DNA of 64,000 bases from Bacteroidales bacterium (GTDB lineage Bacteria > Bacteroidota > Bacteroidia > Bacteroidales > Bacteroidaceae): positions 186,001 through 250,000 of the forward strand of contig SUXS01000001.1 in the NCBI GenBank assembly GCA_015060865.1, written 5' to 3'. The notes beneath the pieces are model-generated. The model was not told the DNA's origin and did no database searches. It saw nothing but the letters and a program-made list of their open reading frames with translations. Both the position numbers and the translations under genes were made by a program. Positions 45,171 through 58,345 of this stretch are shown one piece after another. Within the stretch, counting starts at the first letter, position 1; every line of letters begins with the position of its first letter.

Positions 45171-48100
45171 ATGAAAAAACTATTCTGGGTATTCTTAGCA
45201 GCCATACTGATGACAGGCTGTACCGGTAACAAACAGCAACCCACGGTGGCCGCCACCGACTGGGCCAACACCGTAGTGTACGAAATGAATGTACGTCAAT
45301 ACACGCCCGAGGGCACCTTTGCCGCTGCCCAGCGCGAGCTGCCCCGACTCAAGGAACTGGGTATCGACGTGGTATGGCTCATGCCCATCTATCCCATCGG
45401 TGTGGAGGGACGCAAGGGAACCTTAGGCTCCTACTACGCCATCAAGGACTACACCGACATCAACCCTGAGTTTGGCACATTGGCCGACTTCGACAACTTC
45501 CTTGCCGAGGCTCACCGCCTGGGCTTGAAAGTCATCATCGACTGGGTAGCCAATCACACCTCACCCGATGCACGCTGGGTGACCGAGTCGCCCGCCTCAT
45601 GGTATGAGCGCGATGCGCAAGGAGGCCTCACCTACACGGCCGACTGGAGCGACACGGCCAACCTCAACTATGCCGATGAGGGCATGGTTAAGGGCATGCA
45701 AGAAGCCATGCACTTTTGGCTACAGCGTGGTGTCGATGGCTTCCGTTGCGATATGGCTTGCGAGGTACCTCTCACCTTCTGGGAAGAAACCATCAAGGAC
45801 ATCAAGGCTCAGTATCCCGATGTCTTCATGCTCGCCGAGGGCGAAGAACCTCTCCTGCAGAGCCAGTGCAGGTTCCACTCCTCCTACTCCTGGGAGCTGC
45901 ACCACATGATGAACGATATCGCCAAGGGCAACAAGAGCATCGACGACCTGGTATCCTATCTCAAGAAGGACACCGAGCGCCACCCCGAAGGTGCCTACCG
46001 CCTCATGTTCATCACCAACCACGACGAGAACTCCTGGGCCGGCACCGAATTTGAGCGTATGGGCGACGCCACGCAGGCCATGGCCGTGCTCACCTTCACC
46101 CTGCCGGGCGGACAGCCACTCATCTATACCGGTCAGGAGATGGGATGGAACCACCGTTTCCAGTTCTTCGAGAAAGACCCCATCCCTGCATGGGAGCAGA
46201 ATGCGCATACCGACTTCTACCGCGACCTCATCGCCTTCAAGCATAGCAACCCTGCCCTGAGCGCAGGCATCGGGCATGGCGAGTTTGAGATTATCAGCAC
46301 CGACAACAACACCCTCACCTTTACTCGCTCGGTACCGGGCAACAAAGTAGAGGTATCGGTACAGCTCGAGGCTCCCTGGCGTTGGGAGTACCGCACCGTG
46401 TGCGACCCCGTAGACCGCGTGGAGCCGCTCTCCTGGTGGACCGGCATGAGCACTCCCCTGCAGCTGATGATTCATGGTACCGACATCGCCTCCTACGACC
46501 TCACCATCGAGGGCGGCGAGGGCGTGCAGATTGCCAAAGTACACAAGGCCGAGAGTCCCAACTACCTGTTTGTCGACGTCACCATCGATGCCAAGGCACA
46601 GCCCGGCACCTACAATCTCGTATTCACCAAGGAGGGCAAGGAGTTCCGCTACCCCTACCAGCTGCAGGCACGCCGCGAAGGCTCTGCCGAGCGCACCAGC
46701 TTCACCACGGCCGATATGGTGTATCTGCTCATGCCCGACCGCTTCGCCAATGGCGACCCCTCGAACGACTCTACCCCCGACACCGATGACAAGGCCGACC
46801 GCGATGCCTTCTTCGGACGCCACGGTGGCGATATCCAGGGTATCATCGACCACCTCGACTACATCGCCGACCTCGGCGCCACCGCTATATGGTCCACTCC
46901 CCTACTGCTCGACAACGCCCCCAAGGAGTCATATCATGGCTATGCCGCCTCTGATTACTATCAGATAGACCCGCGCTTCGGCAGCAACGCCCTCTACCGC
47001 GAACTCGTGTCGAAGGCTCACGACAAGGGCATCAAGATGATTATGGACATCGTCACCAACCACTGCGGCACCGAGCACTGGTGGATGCAGGACCTCCCCT
47101 TCCACGACTGGATACACCAGTTCGACACCTACACCGGCACCAACATCTGCTTCTCCACCAACATGGACCCCAACGCCTCGAAGCAGGACCTCTACATCCA
47201 GGAGAGCGGCTGGTTTGTGCCCTCGATGGTCGATATGAACCTCGACAACGAGTACACCCTGCGCTACTTCATCCAGTGGGCCATCTGGTGGATCGAGTAT
47301 GCCGACCTCGACGGCCTGCGTGTGGACACCTACCCCTACAACGAGAAGGAGCCCATGAGCCGCTGGTGCGAGGCATTGATGCGCGAGTACCCCAACTTCA
47401 ATATCGTGGGCGAGTGCTGGACCTCCTCGGCTCCGCAGCTGGCCTACTGGCAAGGCGGCAATGCCAATAAGGATGGCTTCGACTCACACCTGCCTGCCAT
47501 CATGGACTTCCCCCTCCACGATGCCATGCGTGCCGGACTCGCCGAGCGCAACCCCGGCTGGGGACAGGGCATGACACGCGTGTATGACTGTCTGTCACAC
47601 GACTTCCTCTACCATGACCTCTCCAACATGATGATCTTCGCCGGCAACCACGACACCGACCGCCTGGGCGATGTCGTAGGGCGCAACTACAACAAGGCCA
47701 AGCTGGGCATCACCATGCTGGCCACCATGCGCGGTATCCCGCAGCTCTTTGCCGGCGACGAGATGATGTTCTACTCCAAAGACCTCAGCCAAGGCCATGG
47801 CGGCCTGCGTGTCGACTTCCCCGGCGGTTGGGCTGGCGACAAGGCCGACTACTTCACCCCCGAAGGTCGCGAGCAGCATCCTGTCATCGCCGACATGTAC
47901 GACTACTCACGCACACTCTTCCAGTGGCGCAAGAGCAAGGAGGTCATCCACAACGGAAAGACCCTCCATTTCATGACCCGCGACAACACCTACGCCTACT
48001 TCCGCTACAACGACAAGGAGGTAGTGTTCGTATACATCAACAACTCACAGGAGCCCAAGCACCTCCCCTGGAGCTACTACAAGGAGATTTCCGAAGGCCT

Positions 48101-48203
48101 CACCACCGGACGCAACGTCATCACTGGCGAGACGGTAACGCTCTCCGATGACACCGTCGTAGGGCCCGAACAGGCGCTGGTAGTGGAGTTTAAGAGAAAG
48201 TGA
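45171..48203 (+). CDS. Double-catalytic GH13 lipoprotein (amylase + neopullulanase-like)
   Basis: A 1010-aa protein with lipobox MTGC carrying two full GH13 units. Unit 1 (about 30-400): EMNVRQYTPEGTF, IIDWVANHTSP, GFRCDMA (about 193), MLAEGEE (about 223), ITNHDENSW (about 284). A linker with a cyclomaltodextrinase-type N-domain (VQIAKVHKAESPNYLFVDV) follows. Unit 2 (about 520-1010): VYLLMPDRFANGDPSND, IMDIVTNHC, GLRVDTYPY (about 718), IVGECW (about 748), AGNHDTDRL (about 826). Both triads are intact. In Bacteroides the second type is the separate SusA neopullulanase; here it is fused to an amylase. No frameshift or stop separates the units. Confidence 0.9.
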   Translation: MKKLFWVFLAAILMTGCTGNKQQPTVAATDWANTVVYEMNVRQYTPEGTFAAAQRELPRLKELGIDVVWLMPIYPIGVEGRKGTLGSYYAIKDYTDINPEFGTLADFDNFLAEAHRLGLKVIIDWVANHTSPDARWVTESPASWYERDAQGGLTYTADWSDTANLNYADEGMVKGMQEAMHFWLQRGVDGFRCDMACEVPLTFWEETIKDIKAQYPDVFMLAEGEEPLLQSQCRFHSSYSWELHHMMNDIAKGNKSIDDLVSYLKKDTERHPEGAYRLMFITNHDENSWAGTEFERMGDATQAMAVLTFTLPGGQPLIYTGQEMGWNHRFQFFEKDPIPAWEQNAHTDFYRDLIAFKHSNPALSAGIGHGEFEIISTDNNTLTFTRSVPGNKVEVSVQLEAPWRWEYRTVCDPVDRVEPLSWWTGMSTPLQLMIHGTDIASYDLTIEGGEGVQIAKVHKAESPNYLFVDVTIDAKAQPGTYNLVFTKEGKEFRYPYQLQARREGSAERTSFTTADMVYLLMPDRFANGDPSNDSTPDTDDKADRDAFFGRHGGDIQGIIDHLDYIADLGATAIWSTPLLLDNAPKESYHGYAASDYYQIDPRFGSNALYRELVSKAHDKGIKMIMDIVTNHCGTEHWWMQDLPFHDWIHQFDTYTGTNICFSTNMDPNASKQDLYIQESGWFVPSMVDMNLDNEYTLRYFIQWAIWWIEYADLDGLRVDTYPYNEKEPMSRWCEALMREYPNFNIVGECWTSSAPQLAYWQGGNANKDGFDSHLPAIMDFPLHDAMRAGLAERNPGWGQGMTRVYDCLSHDFLYHDLSNMMIFAGNHDTDRLGDVVGRNYNKAKLGITMLATMRGIPQLFAGDEMMFYSKDLSQGHGGLRVDFPGGWAGDKADYFTPEGREQHPVIADMYDYSRTLFQWRKSKEVIHNGKTLHFMTRDNTYAYFRYNDKEVVFVYINNSQEPKHLPWSYYKEISEGLTTGRNVITGETVTLSDDTVVGPEQALVVEFKRK

Positions 48204-50496
<2,293 letters not shown>

Positions 50497-50553
50497 AAAT
50501 ATCCAGTAGAGAGAAACGATAGGAAAATTATCTGAAAGTAAAACTAATCGTGC

Positions 50554-50590
50554 AAGCAAGTCCGGGACTTCCAGACTTGCTTCCTTTTTT
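50554..50590 (+). terminator. Terminator of the starch locus
   Basis: AAGCAAGTC (50554-50562) pairs with GACTTGCTT (50574-50582), followed by CCTTTTTT. Confidence 0.9.
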
Positions 50591-50705
50591 AGAACGACAT
50601 ACCTACGGTGTCCCACCCACAGATATAGCCCCACGCAGCCATCTTAAGCAACGCAACCCCTGCAGGTCGCTGGCCGTAGGGGCGGGGGCAGCAAACATAA
50701 AACGC

Positions 50706-51569
50706 TCAACCTCGTCCGTTGCGCCTACGATACTCTTGCGGACTGATGCCCACGGTTTGACGGAAGAGCCGGATGAAGTAGGAGTGGTCGCTGAAGCCCA
50801 GCCGGTAGGCCACCTCCTTCACGGGCACCTGCTCGGTGAGTAGCATGAGTTGTGCCCGCTCCATCTTCTTGCGGTTGATGTAGCGCACGGGCGACATCCC
50901 CAAGGTATGGGTGAAGAGCTGTATGAAATAATTCTTGGTGATGCAGGCTATAGAGGACAGCTCGTCAACTGACAGCGTGTCGAAAATATGGCTCTGTATA
51001 TGATTCACAACACGGATGATACGTTTGTCGCGGGTCCATACTCGCGGTCGGGCATGTTCCACGAACTGCGCGAAAAGGGTGAGGGCAAAGCCGCGTAGGC
51101 GCATCTTGTCGTGGAGCGGGAGGGCGTGGTAACGTTCGATACTGTCGGCCATACAGACGGTGTTGTTGTACGTGTCGGGGTTGCTCGACGGAAGTGCCGC
51201 ATGGGGGTGGAGGGCACATATGTGAGCAAACAGCTCTCTGTCCATATCGCAGACCTTTGCAGTGGTGGGGAACTCATAGGCATCGAGTATATCGGTTTCA
51301 TTCTTGAATCCCTCGTACACGTGTAAGTAGTAGAGCGCAAAGTCGCCGTGGCATTCATAGCTGTGTGTCACGTAGGCGGGTACCATGTAGGCATTTCCAG
51401 GACACAACGTCACTACGCTTTCAGGCAGATGGAGCTTGGCCTCGCCTTCAGTCACAAGAAACAGACGCGTGAAGGGTGACGATACATCTTTCCAATTCCA
51501 ATCGGCATGGTGACGTGCAAATCCTACATTGATCATGATGAGGTTGAGCGACTCGATAGGTATTTTCAT
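50706..51569 (-). CDS. AraC-family transcription regulator
   Basis: A 287-aa regulator with an N-terminal cupin-like sensing domain ([47 protein letters not shown]) and C-terminal double HTH (TLSVDELSSIACITKNYFIQLF, VKEVAYRLGFSDHSYFIRLF). Divergent from the GH29 gene; both share a 200-bp control region. A 5' fragment of a paralogous gene remains at 55969-56113. Probably activates the flanking glycosidase genes in response to a released sugar; ligand unknown. Confidence 0.92.
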   Translation of the reverse strand: MKIPIESLNLIMINVGFARHHADWNWKDVSSPFTRLFLVTEGEAKLHLPESVVTLCPGNAYMVPAYVTHSYECHGDFALYYLHVYEGFKNETDILDAYEFPTTAKVCDMDRELFAHICALHPHAALPSSNPDTYNNTVCMADSIERYHALPLHDKMRLRGFALTLFAQFVEHARPRVWTRDKRIIRVVNHIQSHIFDTLSVDELSSIACITKNYFIQLFTHTLGMSPVRYINRKKMERAQLMLLTEQVPVKEVAYRLGFSDHSYFIRLFRQTVGISPQEYRRRNGRG

Positions 51570-51660
51570 AGTGATAGCGTTTTTTTCTTAGGTTGACTTA
51601 ACGATTTTCACGACAAATGTAAGGATTATTATTGATACACAAAATAGCATGACGATATAT

Positions 51661-51717
51661 TGTCCTATTCTTTCGCATAATAATGACATGGCGGAATAAT
51701 ATTGTTATATATCTTTG
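51661..51717 (+). promoter_or_regulatory. GH29 gene control region: candidate AraC operator and -7 box
   Basis: TGTCCTATTCTT (51661-51672) lies 37 bp before TATCTTTG (51710-51717). No good -33 TTG is present, as expected for an activator-dependent promoter. The same 12-mer occurs with 38-bp spacing before the second GH97 gene. Confidence 0.6.
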
Positions 51718-51785
51718 CGGTGAGTATATGATGTGGGCGAACGATTATGAAGAATATTCAAACAACAATAAATAAACTATCAATT

Positions 51786-54700
51786 ATGAGACATGCTACT
51801 ATGAGGAAAAAGCTATTGTCAGCAATGCTGGCAGCAGCCTGTATCGCAGGCTATGCGCAGAAGACCGACGTGGAGGTGATGACGGGTAACTATAAACCCG
51901 AGTGGAGCTCGCTCAATCAGTGGGAATGTCCCGAGTGGTTTATGGATGCCAAATTTGGTATTTGGGCTCACTGGGGACCGCAGTGTCACGCTGAGGCTGG
52001 CGACTGGTATGCCCGATTCATGTATTATATGGGGTCGGGGCAGCAGAACTGGCACTGGGAACACTTTGGCGATCCTGCTGAGTTTGGACTCAAGGAGCTG
52101 TGCAACGACTGGAAAGCACAGAACTGGAATCCCGAGAAACTAATCGAACTGTATCATAGTGTGGGGGCACGTTACTTTATGGCACTGGGTAACCATCATG
52201 ACAATTTTGACCTTTGGAACAGCCCCTATCAGGAATGGAACTCGGTAAACATGGGTCCCAAGCGCGACTTGCTCAAGGAGTGGAGCGATGCTTGCAAGAA
52301 GGTGGGGCTGCCCCTTGGTGTGAGTATGCATGCCAGCCATGCTTGGACTTGGTTGGAGCCTTCGCAGGAATACGATGGCAATCTCACCAAGGAGGATGGC
52401 TATACCCTCAATGCCGACGGCACAGAGAAATGGTGGAAGGGTTATGACCCGCAGGAATTGTATGCACAGAATCATATCCCCAGCAATGGATGGCGTGAGT
52501 CTGGAACCATACATAGCCAATGGGAATGGGGTAATGGCGCATCGCTTCCCTCAGAGGAATATAAGCTGAAGTTTCAGAACCGCGTGCTCCAATGTATCAA
52601 CGACTATGCGCCCGACATGATATACTTTGATGATACGGCTATGCCATTCTATGGATGCGACGACAATATAGGCAAGAATATCCTCACACACTACTACAAT
52701 AAGAGTGCGGCACAAAACGGAGGTACTCCACAGGTGGTAGTCACAGGCAAGCAGCTCGATGCCGACCAGAAGAAGTATATGCTGTGGGACGTGGAACGCG
52801 GTATCCCCGACCGTATGCAGGAAAAGTATTGGCAGACCTGCACCTGCATCGGTAGTTGGCACTATGATCAGGGTGTATACAACAACAATGGATACAAGAG
52901 TGCTGCCTTGGTGGTGCGCATGCTTGTAGATATCGTATCGAAGAATGGCAACCTGCTACTCTCAGTGCCCATCAAGAGCGATGGTACCATCGATGAGAAG
53001 GAGGAGGCCGTATTGGCCGATATCAAAGCCTGGATGGATATCAATAGCGAGTCGGTATACGGTACACGCACATGGAAGACTTTCGGCGAGGGACCCTTGG
53101 CCGAGGCCAGCAATCCGATGAATGCGCAAGGATTCAATGAAGGACAGAACTACTCGGCCCGCGACGTGCGCTACGTGCAGAAGGATGGTAAGATATATGC
53201 CACCATCATGGCATGGCCCAGCAGTGAGAAGTTTACCTTTGAGAGCTTCTCCATTACATCTGAATACTATAGTGGCAAGGTTACAGGGGTAGAACTGTTG
53301 GGACATGGAAGTGTAGAATATACACAAGGTATCAATGGACTCACTGTGACATTACCTACCGAACATCCTAATGAGATAGCACCTGTACTGGCCATCACAA
53401 CCGAGGAGGTGAGTGTTGCTCCTTACGAGGAGCTACAGGCTGTCATTGAGGCCGTAGCAACATATCTCAATACTGTAGCAGAGGAGGCCAACCTTTACAA
53501 CACAGGAAAACCCAGTTTGCTGGCAATCCCCACCTTGCGCGAGGCTTTAGCAAAAGCTAAGGAAGTTACAGCCGATGTCTCTGGTGAGGAGACCACCGCT
53601 GCCAAGGAAGCTCTATTAGCAGCATACCGGGATTTCAAAGCCAATGGCGTCAACAAAGGCGGCAAGTTTGAAGGAGAGTTCAGTGAAGATCTGACAGCAG
53701 AGATGCTGATTGAAGCCAACGCATTTACACGCGAAGCAGGTGATGGATTGCGTTTCGGCAAGCCCTATTACTGGACGGTGGAAAATTTCAGCATTCCCAA
53801 CGGAAACGATGGAGTGAAGCAGGGACTCGACAGCTATTCGGGTAACGATGCGCTTATGCTGGGCGTATGGAACGATGCTGCAAACAATCAGGAAGGCGAC
53901 CTTGCCAATGCCCGCATATACCGTAAGATACATCTCGATGCAGGAAAGTACTATTTTGGCGCTGGCTACAATACACGCTATGGCATAGGTGCCGATGCAT
54001 ATATGTTTGTATCTACAGCGTTGACTTCCACGGCCGACATTCCCGATAAATCTATAGCCTATTATCCCATCATCAATGTTACCGAAGACCGCCAGCTATG
54101 CGGACTATGGTTCAAATTGGAAGAAGAGCAAGATGTGTATATTGGTTTCCAAGCCGACCTCAGCGGGGCTTCTACTCAAGAGTTCCGTGCCGAACAAGTG
54201 GCATTGTACCTGCTCCCTGATGAGAACCTCGAAGAGTTCCTTTTCGAAATGGATGCAACACTGGCGGCCATGGAGGACTATTTAGGTGAAAATACGGGTT
54301 ATTATGACCGTACAGCATGGGAAAGAATGTTTGATCAGTGCTATGCGTGGATGGATGAATTGGCTACTCTGACTCCAGAGGAACAACTGGATCTATACTA
54401 TAAGGTGAAGACTCAATGGGAGGCATATCTTGCCACTGCCAAGATTCAGGGTGGTGCCCCCGCCAATATGCCCTACGAAGATATCACCGTAGAGTATCTC
54501 GTTGAAGCATCCGATTTTACTCGTGCTGAAGGTGGGGAGCAACGTTTCGGCAAACCTGAACACTGGACGGTAGAGAATTTTTGTATTCCCAATGGGGGTG
54601 ATGGTACCAAGCAGGGACTTGATAAGTATGAGGGTAGAGATGCCCTCATGCTTGGTGTATGGAATGATGCTGGCAACAACCAGGAGGGCGACCTGTCAAA

Positions 54701-55958
54701 CGCACGCATTTATCGTAGCATACATCTCGGAGCGGGAAAGTACTACTTTGGTGCCGCATTTAACGCGTGCTATCAAGTGAGCCCCAATGCCTACATGTTC
54801 GTATCAACCGAACTCTACGATACCGATCTGATACCGGGTAATGCAACAGCATACTACGCACTCGCTGAGGCTACCAACGATAGACAGTTGTATGGACTCA
54901 ACTTTACCCTTGCTGAGGAAACTGACCTCTACATAGGATTCCAGATGGACCTTACCAGCGGTTCGTCGACCCAAGAGATACGTGCCGAGCAGGTGGTGCT
55001 ATACCAATACAATGATATGACCCACGCCAAGCTGCAAGAACTCATCACCAGCATCAACTCAAAGATTTCATCTGTCAAGGTGAGCGACAATACAGGACAC
55101 TACACCGCTGAAGCATACGAGACCTTGATTGCGCATATTGCCGACGCACAAGCTGTAACCGAAGGAGCATCAGTAGAGGAGATTGTCGCTGCCTACGAAG
55201 CACTCACCGCAGCATATGCCACTTTCCTCGTGGAAGGCCGCATCAAAGGAACCACCTATGATGAGACTGACGCTACAGACATCACCGAACAGCACCTCAT
55301 CGAGATATACGGTTTTACGCGCAAAGCGGGCGGAAATGACCGTTTCGGCTCACCACTATATTGGACGGTAGAGAACTATGACATTCCATCCGCTACAGAG
55401 GGTATACGTGGCGGACTTGACAAGTGGCCTGGTCACGACCATCTCACCATAGGAGTATGGGACGATAAGCAGAATGCTCCCGAGACATCGGACATCGTCA
55501 ATACACGCGTATATCGCCCTGTAACCCTCGATGCAGGTACCTATTTCTTCGGAGCTATATACAATACTATATATAACATGGCCGATGCATACGTATTTGC
55601 TACAGAGGAGACCTTACCGACAGCAGAGATTCCCGACCGTGCGATTGCATATATGCGCATAGCAGAGTGTGCTGCAGATGGTGAGTATTGGGGTATCCGA
55701 TTTACACTCCCGGAGACACAAGAGGTGCTGTTGGGATGGCAGGTTGATCTTCTGAACGGTAACAACACGCAGGAGTTCCGTGCCGAAAAGGTAAAACTCG
55801 CCTATTACGGAGCCACTGCAATAGAGGATGTTGAGTATACCGAGCAACCTGTAGACACAAGCATATATACACTGCAGGGTGTGAAAGTAAACGCAAGTAT
55901 TGATATGTTGCCACGCGGATTATACATTATTGGGAACAAGAAAATGATTGTACGATAA
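51786..55958 (+). CDS. GH29 alpha-L-fucosidase with three C-terminal repeat modules
   Basis: About 1390 aa, exported ([20 protein letters not shown]). Start 51786 is chosen; 51747 and 51801 are alternatives. GH29 barrel: [44 protein letters not shown] (nucleophile Asp region), [23 protein letters not shown]. Then FIVAR-like helical linkers alternate with three about 150-residue modules (starting near ITAEM-type [38 protein letters not shown]), each with RFG-P-WTVEN and TQE-RAE motifs. They resemble DUF5013-type carbohydrate-binding repeats; I am moderately sure of that name. The tail [15 protein letters not shown] resembles that of the 7.0-kb glycosidase. Confidence 0.85.
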   Translation: MRHATMRKKLLSAMLAAACIAGYAQKTDVEVMTGNYKPEWSSLNQWECPEWFMDAKFGIWAHWGPQCHAEAGDWYARFMYYMGSGQQNWHWEHFGDPAEFGLKELCNDWKAQNWNPEKLIELYHSVGARYFMALGNHHDNFDLWNSPYQEWNSVNMGPKRDLLKEWSDACKKVGLPLGVSMHASHAWTWLEPSQEYDGNLTKEDGYTLNADGTEKWWKGYDPQELYAQNHIPSNGWRESGTIHSQWEWGNGASLPSEEYKLKFQNRVLQCINDYAPDMIYFDDTAMPFYGCDDNIGKNILTHYYNKSAAQNGGTPQVVVTGKQLDADQKKYMLWDVERGIPDRMQEKYWQTCTCIGSWHYDQGVYNNNGYKSAALVVRMLVDIVSKNGNLLLSVPIKSDGTIDEKEEAVLADIKAWMDINSESVYGTRTWKTFGEGPLAEASNPMNAQGFNEGQNYSARDVRYVQKDGKIYATIMAWPSSEKFTFESFSITSEYYSGKVTGVELLGHGSVEYTQGINGLTVTLPTEHPNEIAPVLAITTEEVSVAPYEELQAVIEAVATYLNTVAEEANLYNTGKPSLLAIPTLREALAKAKEVTADVSGEETTAAKEALLAAYRDFKANGVNKGGKFEGEFSEDLTAEMLIEANAFTREAGDGLRFGKPYYWTVENFSIPNGNDGVKQGLDSYSGNDALMLGVWNDAANNQEGDLANARIYRKIHLDAGKYYFGAGYNTRYGIGADAYMFVSTALTSTADIPDKSIAYYPIINVTEDRQLCGLWFKLEEEQDVYIGFQADLSGASTQEFRAEQVALYLLPDENLEEFLFEMDATLAAMEDYLGENTGYYDRTAWERMFDQCYAWMDELATLTPEEQLDLYYKVKTQWEAYLATAKIQGGAPANMPYEDITVEYLVEASDFTRAEGGEQRFGKPEHWTVENFCIPNGGDGTKQGLDKYEGRDALMLGVWNDAGNNQEGDLSNARIYRSIHLGAGKYYFGAAFNACYQVSPNAYMFVSTELYDTDLIPGNATAYYALAEATNDRQLYGLNFTLAEETDLYIGFQMDLTSGSSTQEIRAEQVVLYQYNDMTHAKLQELITSINSKISSVKVSDNTGHYTAEAYETLIAHIADAQAVTEGASVEEIVAAYEALTAAYATFLVEGRIKGTTYDETDATDITEQHLIEIYGFTRKAGGNDRFGSPLYWTVENYDIPSATEGIRGGLDKWPGHDHLTIGVWDDKQNAPETSDIVNTRVYRPVTLDAGTYFFGAIYNTIYNMADAYVFATEETLPTAEIPDRAIAYMRIAECAADGEYWGIRFTLPETQEVLLGWQVDLLNGNNTQEFRAEKVKLAYYGATAIEDVEYTEQPVDTSIYTLQGVKVNASIDMLPRGLYIIGNKKMIVR

Positions 55959-55968
55959 TACCTTGCTT

Positions 55969-56113
55969 GGCAGATGGTCCTTGCCTCGCCCTCGGTCACC
56001 AGAAACAGGCGTGTGAAGGGCGACGACACTCCCTGCCATTTCCAATCGGCGTGGTGGCGTGCAAATTCCACATTGAGCATGATCAGAATCATGCGATTCT
56101 ATAGGTATATTCA
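55969..56113 (-). pseudogene. Frameshifted 5' fragment of an AraC-family gene
   Basis: Read on the minus strand, ATG at 56113 gives MNIPIES, as in the intact regulator's MKIPIES. One extra base then shifts the frame, after which [12 protein letters not shown] and [15 protein letters not shown] match the intact protein. Homology stops near 55969, just past the GH29 stop codon, so about 48 of 287 codons remain. Presumably left by duplication of the AraC control region. Confidence 0.88.
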
Positions 56114-56177
56114 TGGCGGTGATAAATTTTGCTACCCCAATAGCCATTTCTTATAGATAATGAAAAAATGTGTATTT

Positions 56178-56235
56178 TGTCCTATTCTTCTATGAAATAC
56201 TTATATCTGAATTTCTTTTCCGTTGGCTATCTTTG
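56178..56235 (+). promoter_or_regulatory. Control region of the second GH97 gene
   Basis: TGTCCTATTCTT (56178-56189), 38 bp, then TATCTTTG (56228-56235). Same operator-like 12-mer and spacing as upstream of the GH29 gene; no clear -33 box. Confidence 0.6.
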
Positions 56236-56268
56236 CACATAATCTTGAAAAGAATAAAAAGATCCACT

Positions 56269-58134
56269 ATGAAACACTTATCACAACTCTTGTGCTGCCT
56301 TGTGCTGTTCCTTACAGCTTGTCAAGCAGATAGATTCACCTCGCCCAATGGTAAACTTGTCCTTGTACACGAAGTATCTCCTTCGGGAACGCTATCCTAT
56401 ACCCTCTATCGTCATGCCGATGAGGGGCTGGAGCGAGTGTTGGATATACCCACTGTCGGTGTTGATACCGAGAGCGGCCTTGGCGAAGGCCTTATATTTA
56501 AAGAGGTGACTGGCCCTCGCCGCCATACCGATGACTATGCTATGATTAGCGGCAAACGTCGCCAGTGCTATAACGAGGCCGACGAGTATATCTATGGCTT
56601 GGAGGATGTCGAAGGTAACGAGGTGCGCATAGTGATGCGCCTCTATAATGACGGTATCGCCTTTCGTTATGAATCTGATGCCCTTGCAGGCGAGTCTATC
56701 ACGGGCGAGCATACCCAGTTCCAGTTTGCCGCTGATGTTAAACGCTGGACACAGCCCTATGCCGTAGGTTACGAAGACTTCTATTTCCCCAACACCGATG
56801 GCAAAGCTCACAACAATAGTCGTCGTTGGAATATGCCAGCCCTCTTTCAGTCTGCCCCTTCATCTTATGTGCTGCTCGCCGAGGCCAATGTGCTGCGTGA
56901 TCAGTGCGGTGCCTACCTCTCCAATGTCGAGGCCGACTCATGCTACCGCGTACAGCTCTTTGATAAGCGCTTTGTATGTCCTACGGGATGGCACTCGCCT
57001 TGGCGCTTGGCTATCGTGGGTTCGTTGGCCGATGTGGTGGAGTCTACCCTCGTGACCGACGTGAGCGCCCCCTGCCAGCTCGACGACACCTCGTGGATAA
57101 AGCCCGGTGTAGTGTCGTGGATATACTGGGCACACAACCACGGCTCGCGCGACTATCAGATAGTGAAGCAGTATATCGACTTTGCCGATACGCTCGACCT
57201 CCCCTACATGCTTATCGATGCCGAGTGGGATGCGATGGGTAATGGCGGCACACTGTCCGATGCCCTGGCTTATAGCCGCAGCAAGGGAGTAGCCCCGATG
57301 ATATGGTACAACTCCTCTACTGGATGGATCTACGGCCCCGGTCCCGGATATCGTCTCAATGACCCCGAGAAGCGCGACCGCGAGTTTGCCTGGATTAGTG
57401 GTATGGGAGTCAAGGGCGTAAAGGTCGATTTCTTCGGTGCCGACAGCATAGGCATGATGAACTACTACCTCGACATTCTCGAGGCCGCCGGCAAGCATCA
57501 CCTCATGGTGAACTTCCACGGTGCTACCATCCCCCGTGGTTGGCAGCGTACTTATCCCCACTTCATGACCTCTGAAGCGGTGTATGGCGCCGAGTGGTAC
57601 AACAACAACACCCGTCTCACCCCCAATGCCGCATGGCACAACTGTACGCTGCCCTTCACCCGCAACGTGATAGGCCCGATGGACTATACGCCCTGCGCCT
57701 TTACCGATTCGCAGCACCCCCATATCACCACCCATGCGCATGAACTGGCATTGACGATTGTGTTTGAGTCGGCCCTGCAACACCTTGCCGACCGTCCTTC
57801 GGGCTTCTTGGAACAGCCTGTTGAGGTGCAGCAACTCATAGCCAATCTTCCCACCGTATGGGACGACACGAAACTGCTCTCGGGCTACCCAGGAGAGTGG
57901 GTGGCCATGGCCCGCCGCTCGGGCGAGACCTGGTATGTGGGCATTATGAATGGCCTCGACACTCCGCAGAGCATATCTGTTGACTGGAGTTTCCTTGCTG
58001 GCGACGACTACTGTGTCACTACTTTCGGTGATGTGGAGGGCGAAGCCCGCGCATGGGCTATCCACACCGATGCCACGCTCCCCGTCAGTATCGACCTCGC
58101 TCCTCGCGGCGGCTTCGTGGCAGTGATTCATTAA
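56269..58134 (+). CDS. GH97 glycosidase, retaining (alpha-galactosidase-like) type
   Basis: A 621-aa lipoprotein (lipobox LTAC). Start 56269 (MKHLSQLLCC). GH97 body: YNDGIAFRYES, WIKPGVVSWIYWAHN, IDAEWDAMG, KGVKVDFFGADS (Asp at about 385 in the nucleophile position of retaining members), NFHGATIPRGWQRTYP (HGA instead of the HEA Glu of inverting SusB) and MTSEAVYGAEWY. These substitutions are those I associate with retaining GH97 alpha-galactosidases. Coregulation with the GH29 gene is suggested by the shared operator-like motif. Confidence 0.88.
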   Translation: MKHLSQLLCCLVLFLTACQADRFTSPNGKLVLVHEVSPSGTLSYTLYRHADEGLERVLDIPTVGVDTESGLGEGLIFKEVTGPRRHTDDYAMISGKRRQCYNEADEYIYGLEDVEGNEVRIVMRLYNDGIAFRYESDALAGESITGEHTQFQFAADVKRWTQPYAVGYEDFYFPNTDGKAHNNSRRWNMPALFQSAPSSYVLLAEANVLRDQCGAYLSNVEADSCYRVQLFDKRFVCPTGWHSPWRLAIVGSLADVVESTLVTDVSAPCQLDDTSWIKPGVVSWIYWAHNHGSRDYQIVKQYIDFADTLDLPYMLIDAEWDAMGNGGTLSDALAYSRSKGVAPMIWYNSSTGWIYGPGPGYRLNDPEKRDREFAWISGMGVKGVKVDFFGADSIGMMNYYLDILEAAGKHHLMVNFHGATIPRGWQRTYPHFMTSEAVYGAEWYNNNTRLTPNAAWHNCTLPFTRNVIGPMDYTPCAFTDSQHPHITTHAHELALTIVFESALQHLADRPSGFLEQPVEVQQLIANLPTVWDDTKLLSGYPGEWVAMARRSGETWYVGIMNGLDTPQSISVDWSFLAGDDYCVTTFGDVEGEARAWAIHTDATLPVSIDLAPRGGFVAVIH

Positions 58135-58345
58135 GTGTTTTTTGCGGTGAGAGTTTTTTGGGGGGAGTTGGAGTTTAGTGTAATCTCGAAACGGAGTGAG
58201 AAATTCCTCGTAGGGACTATACCTTCTTTATGGTTACGCCAAGACGATATGATATTGGCACTCGCTGCAAAAAAAGACAAGAATCTTGATATATCTCGCT
58301 CGTTTATTACTACCTTTACACAATCATTAATAATTATATACTGTT

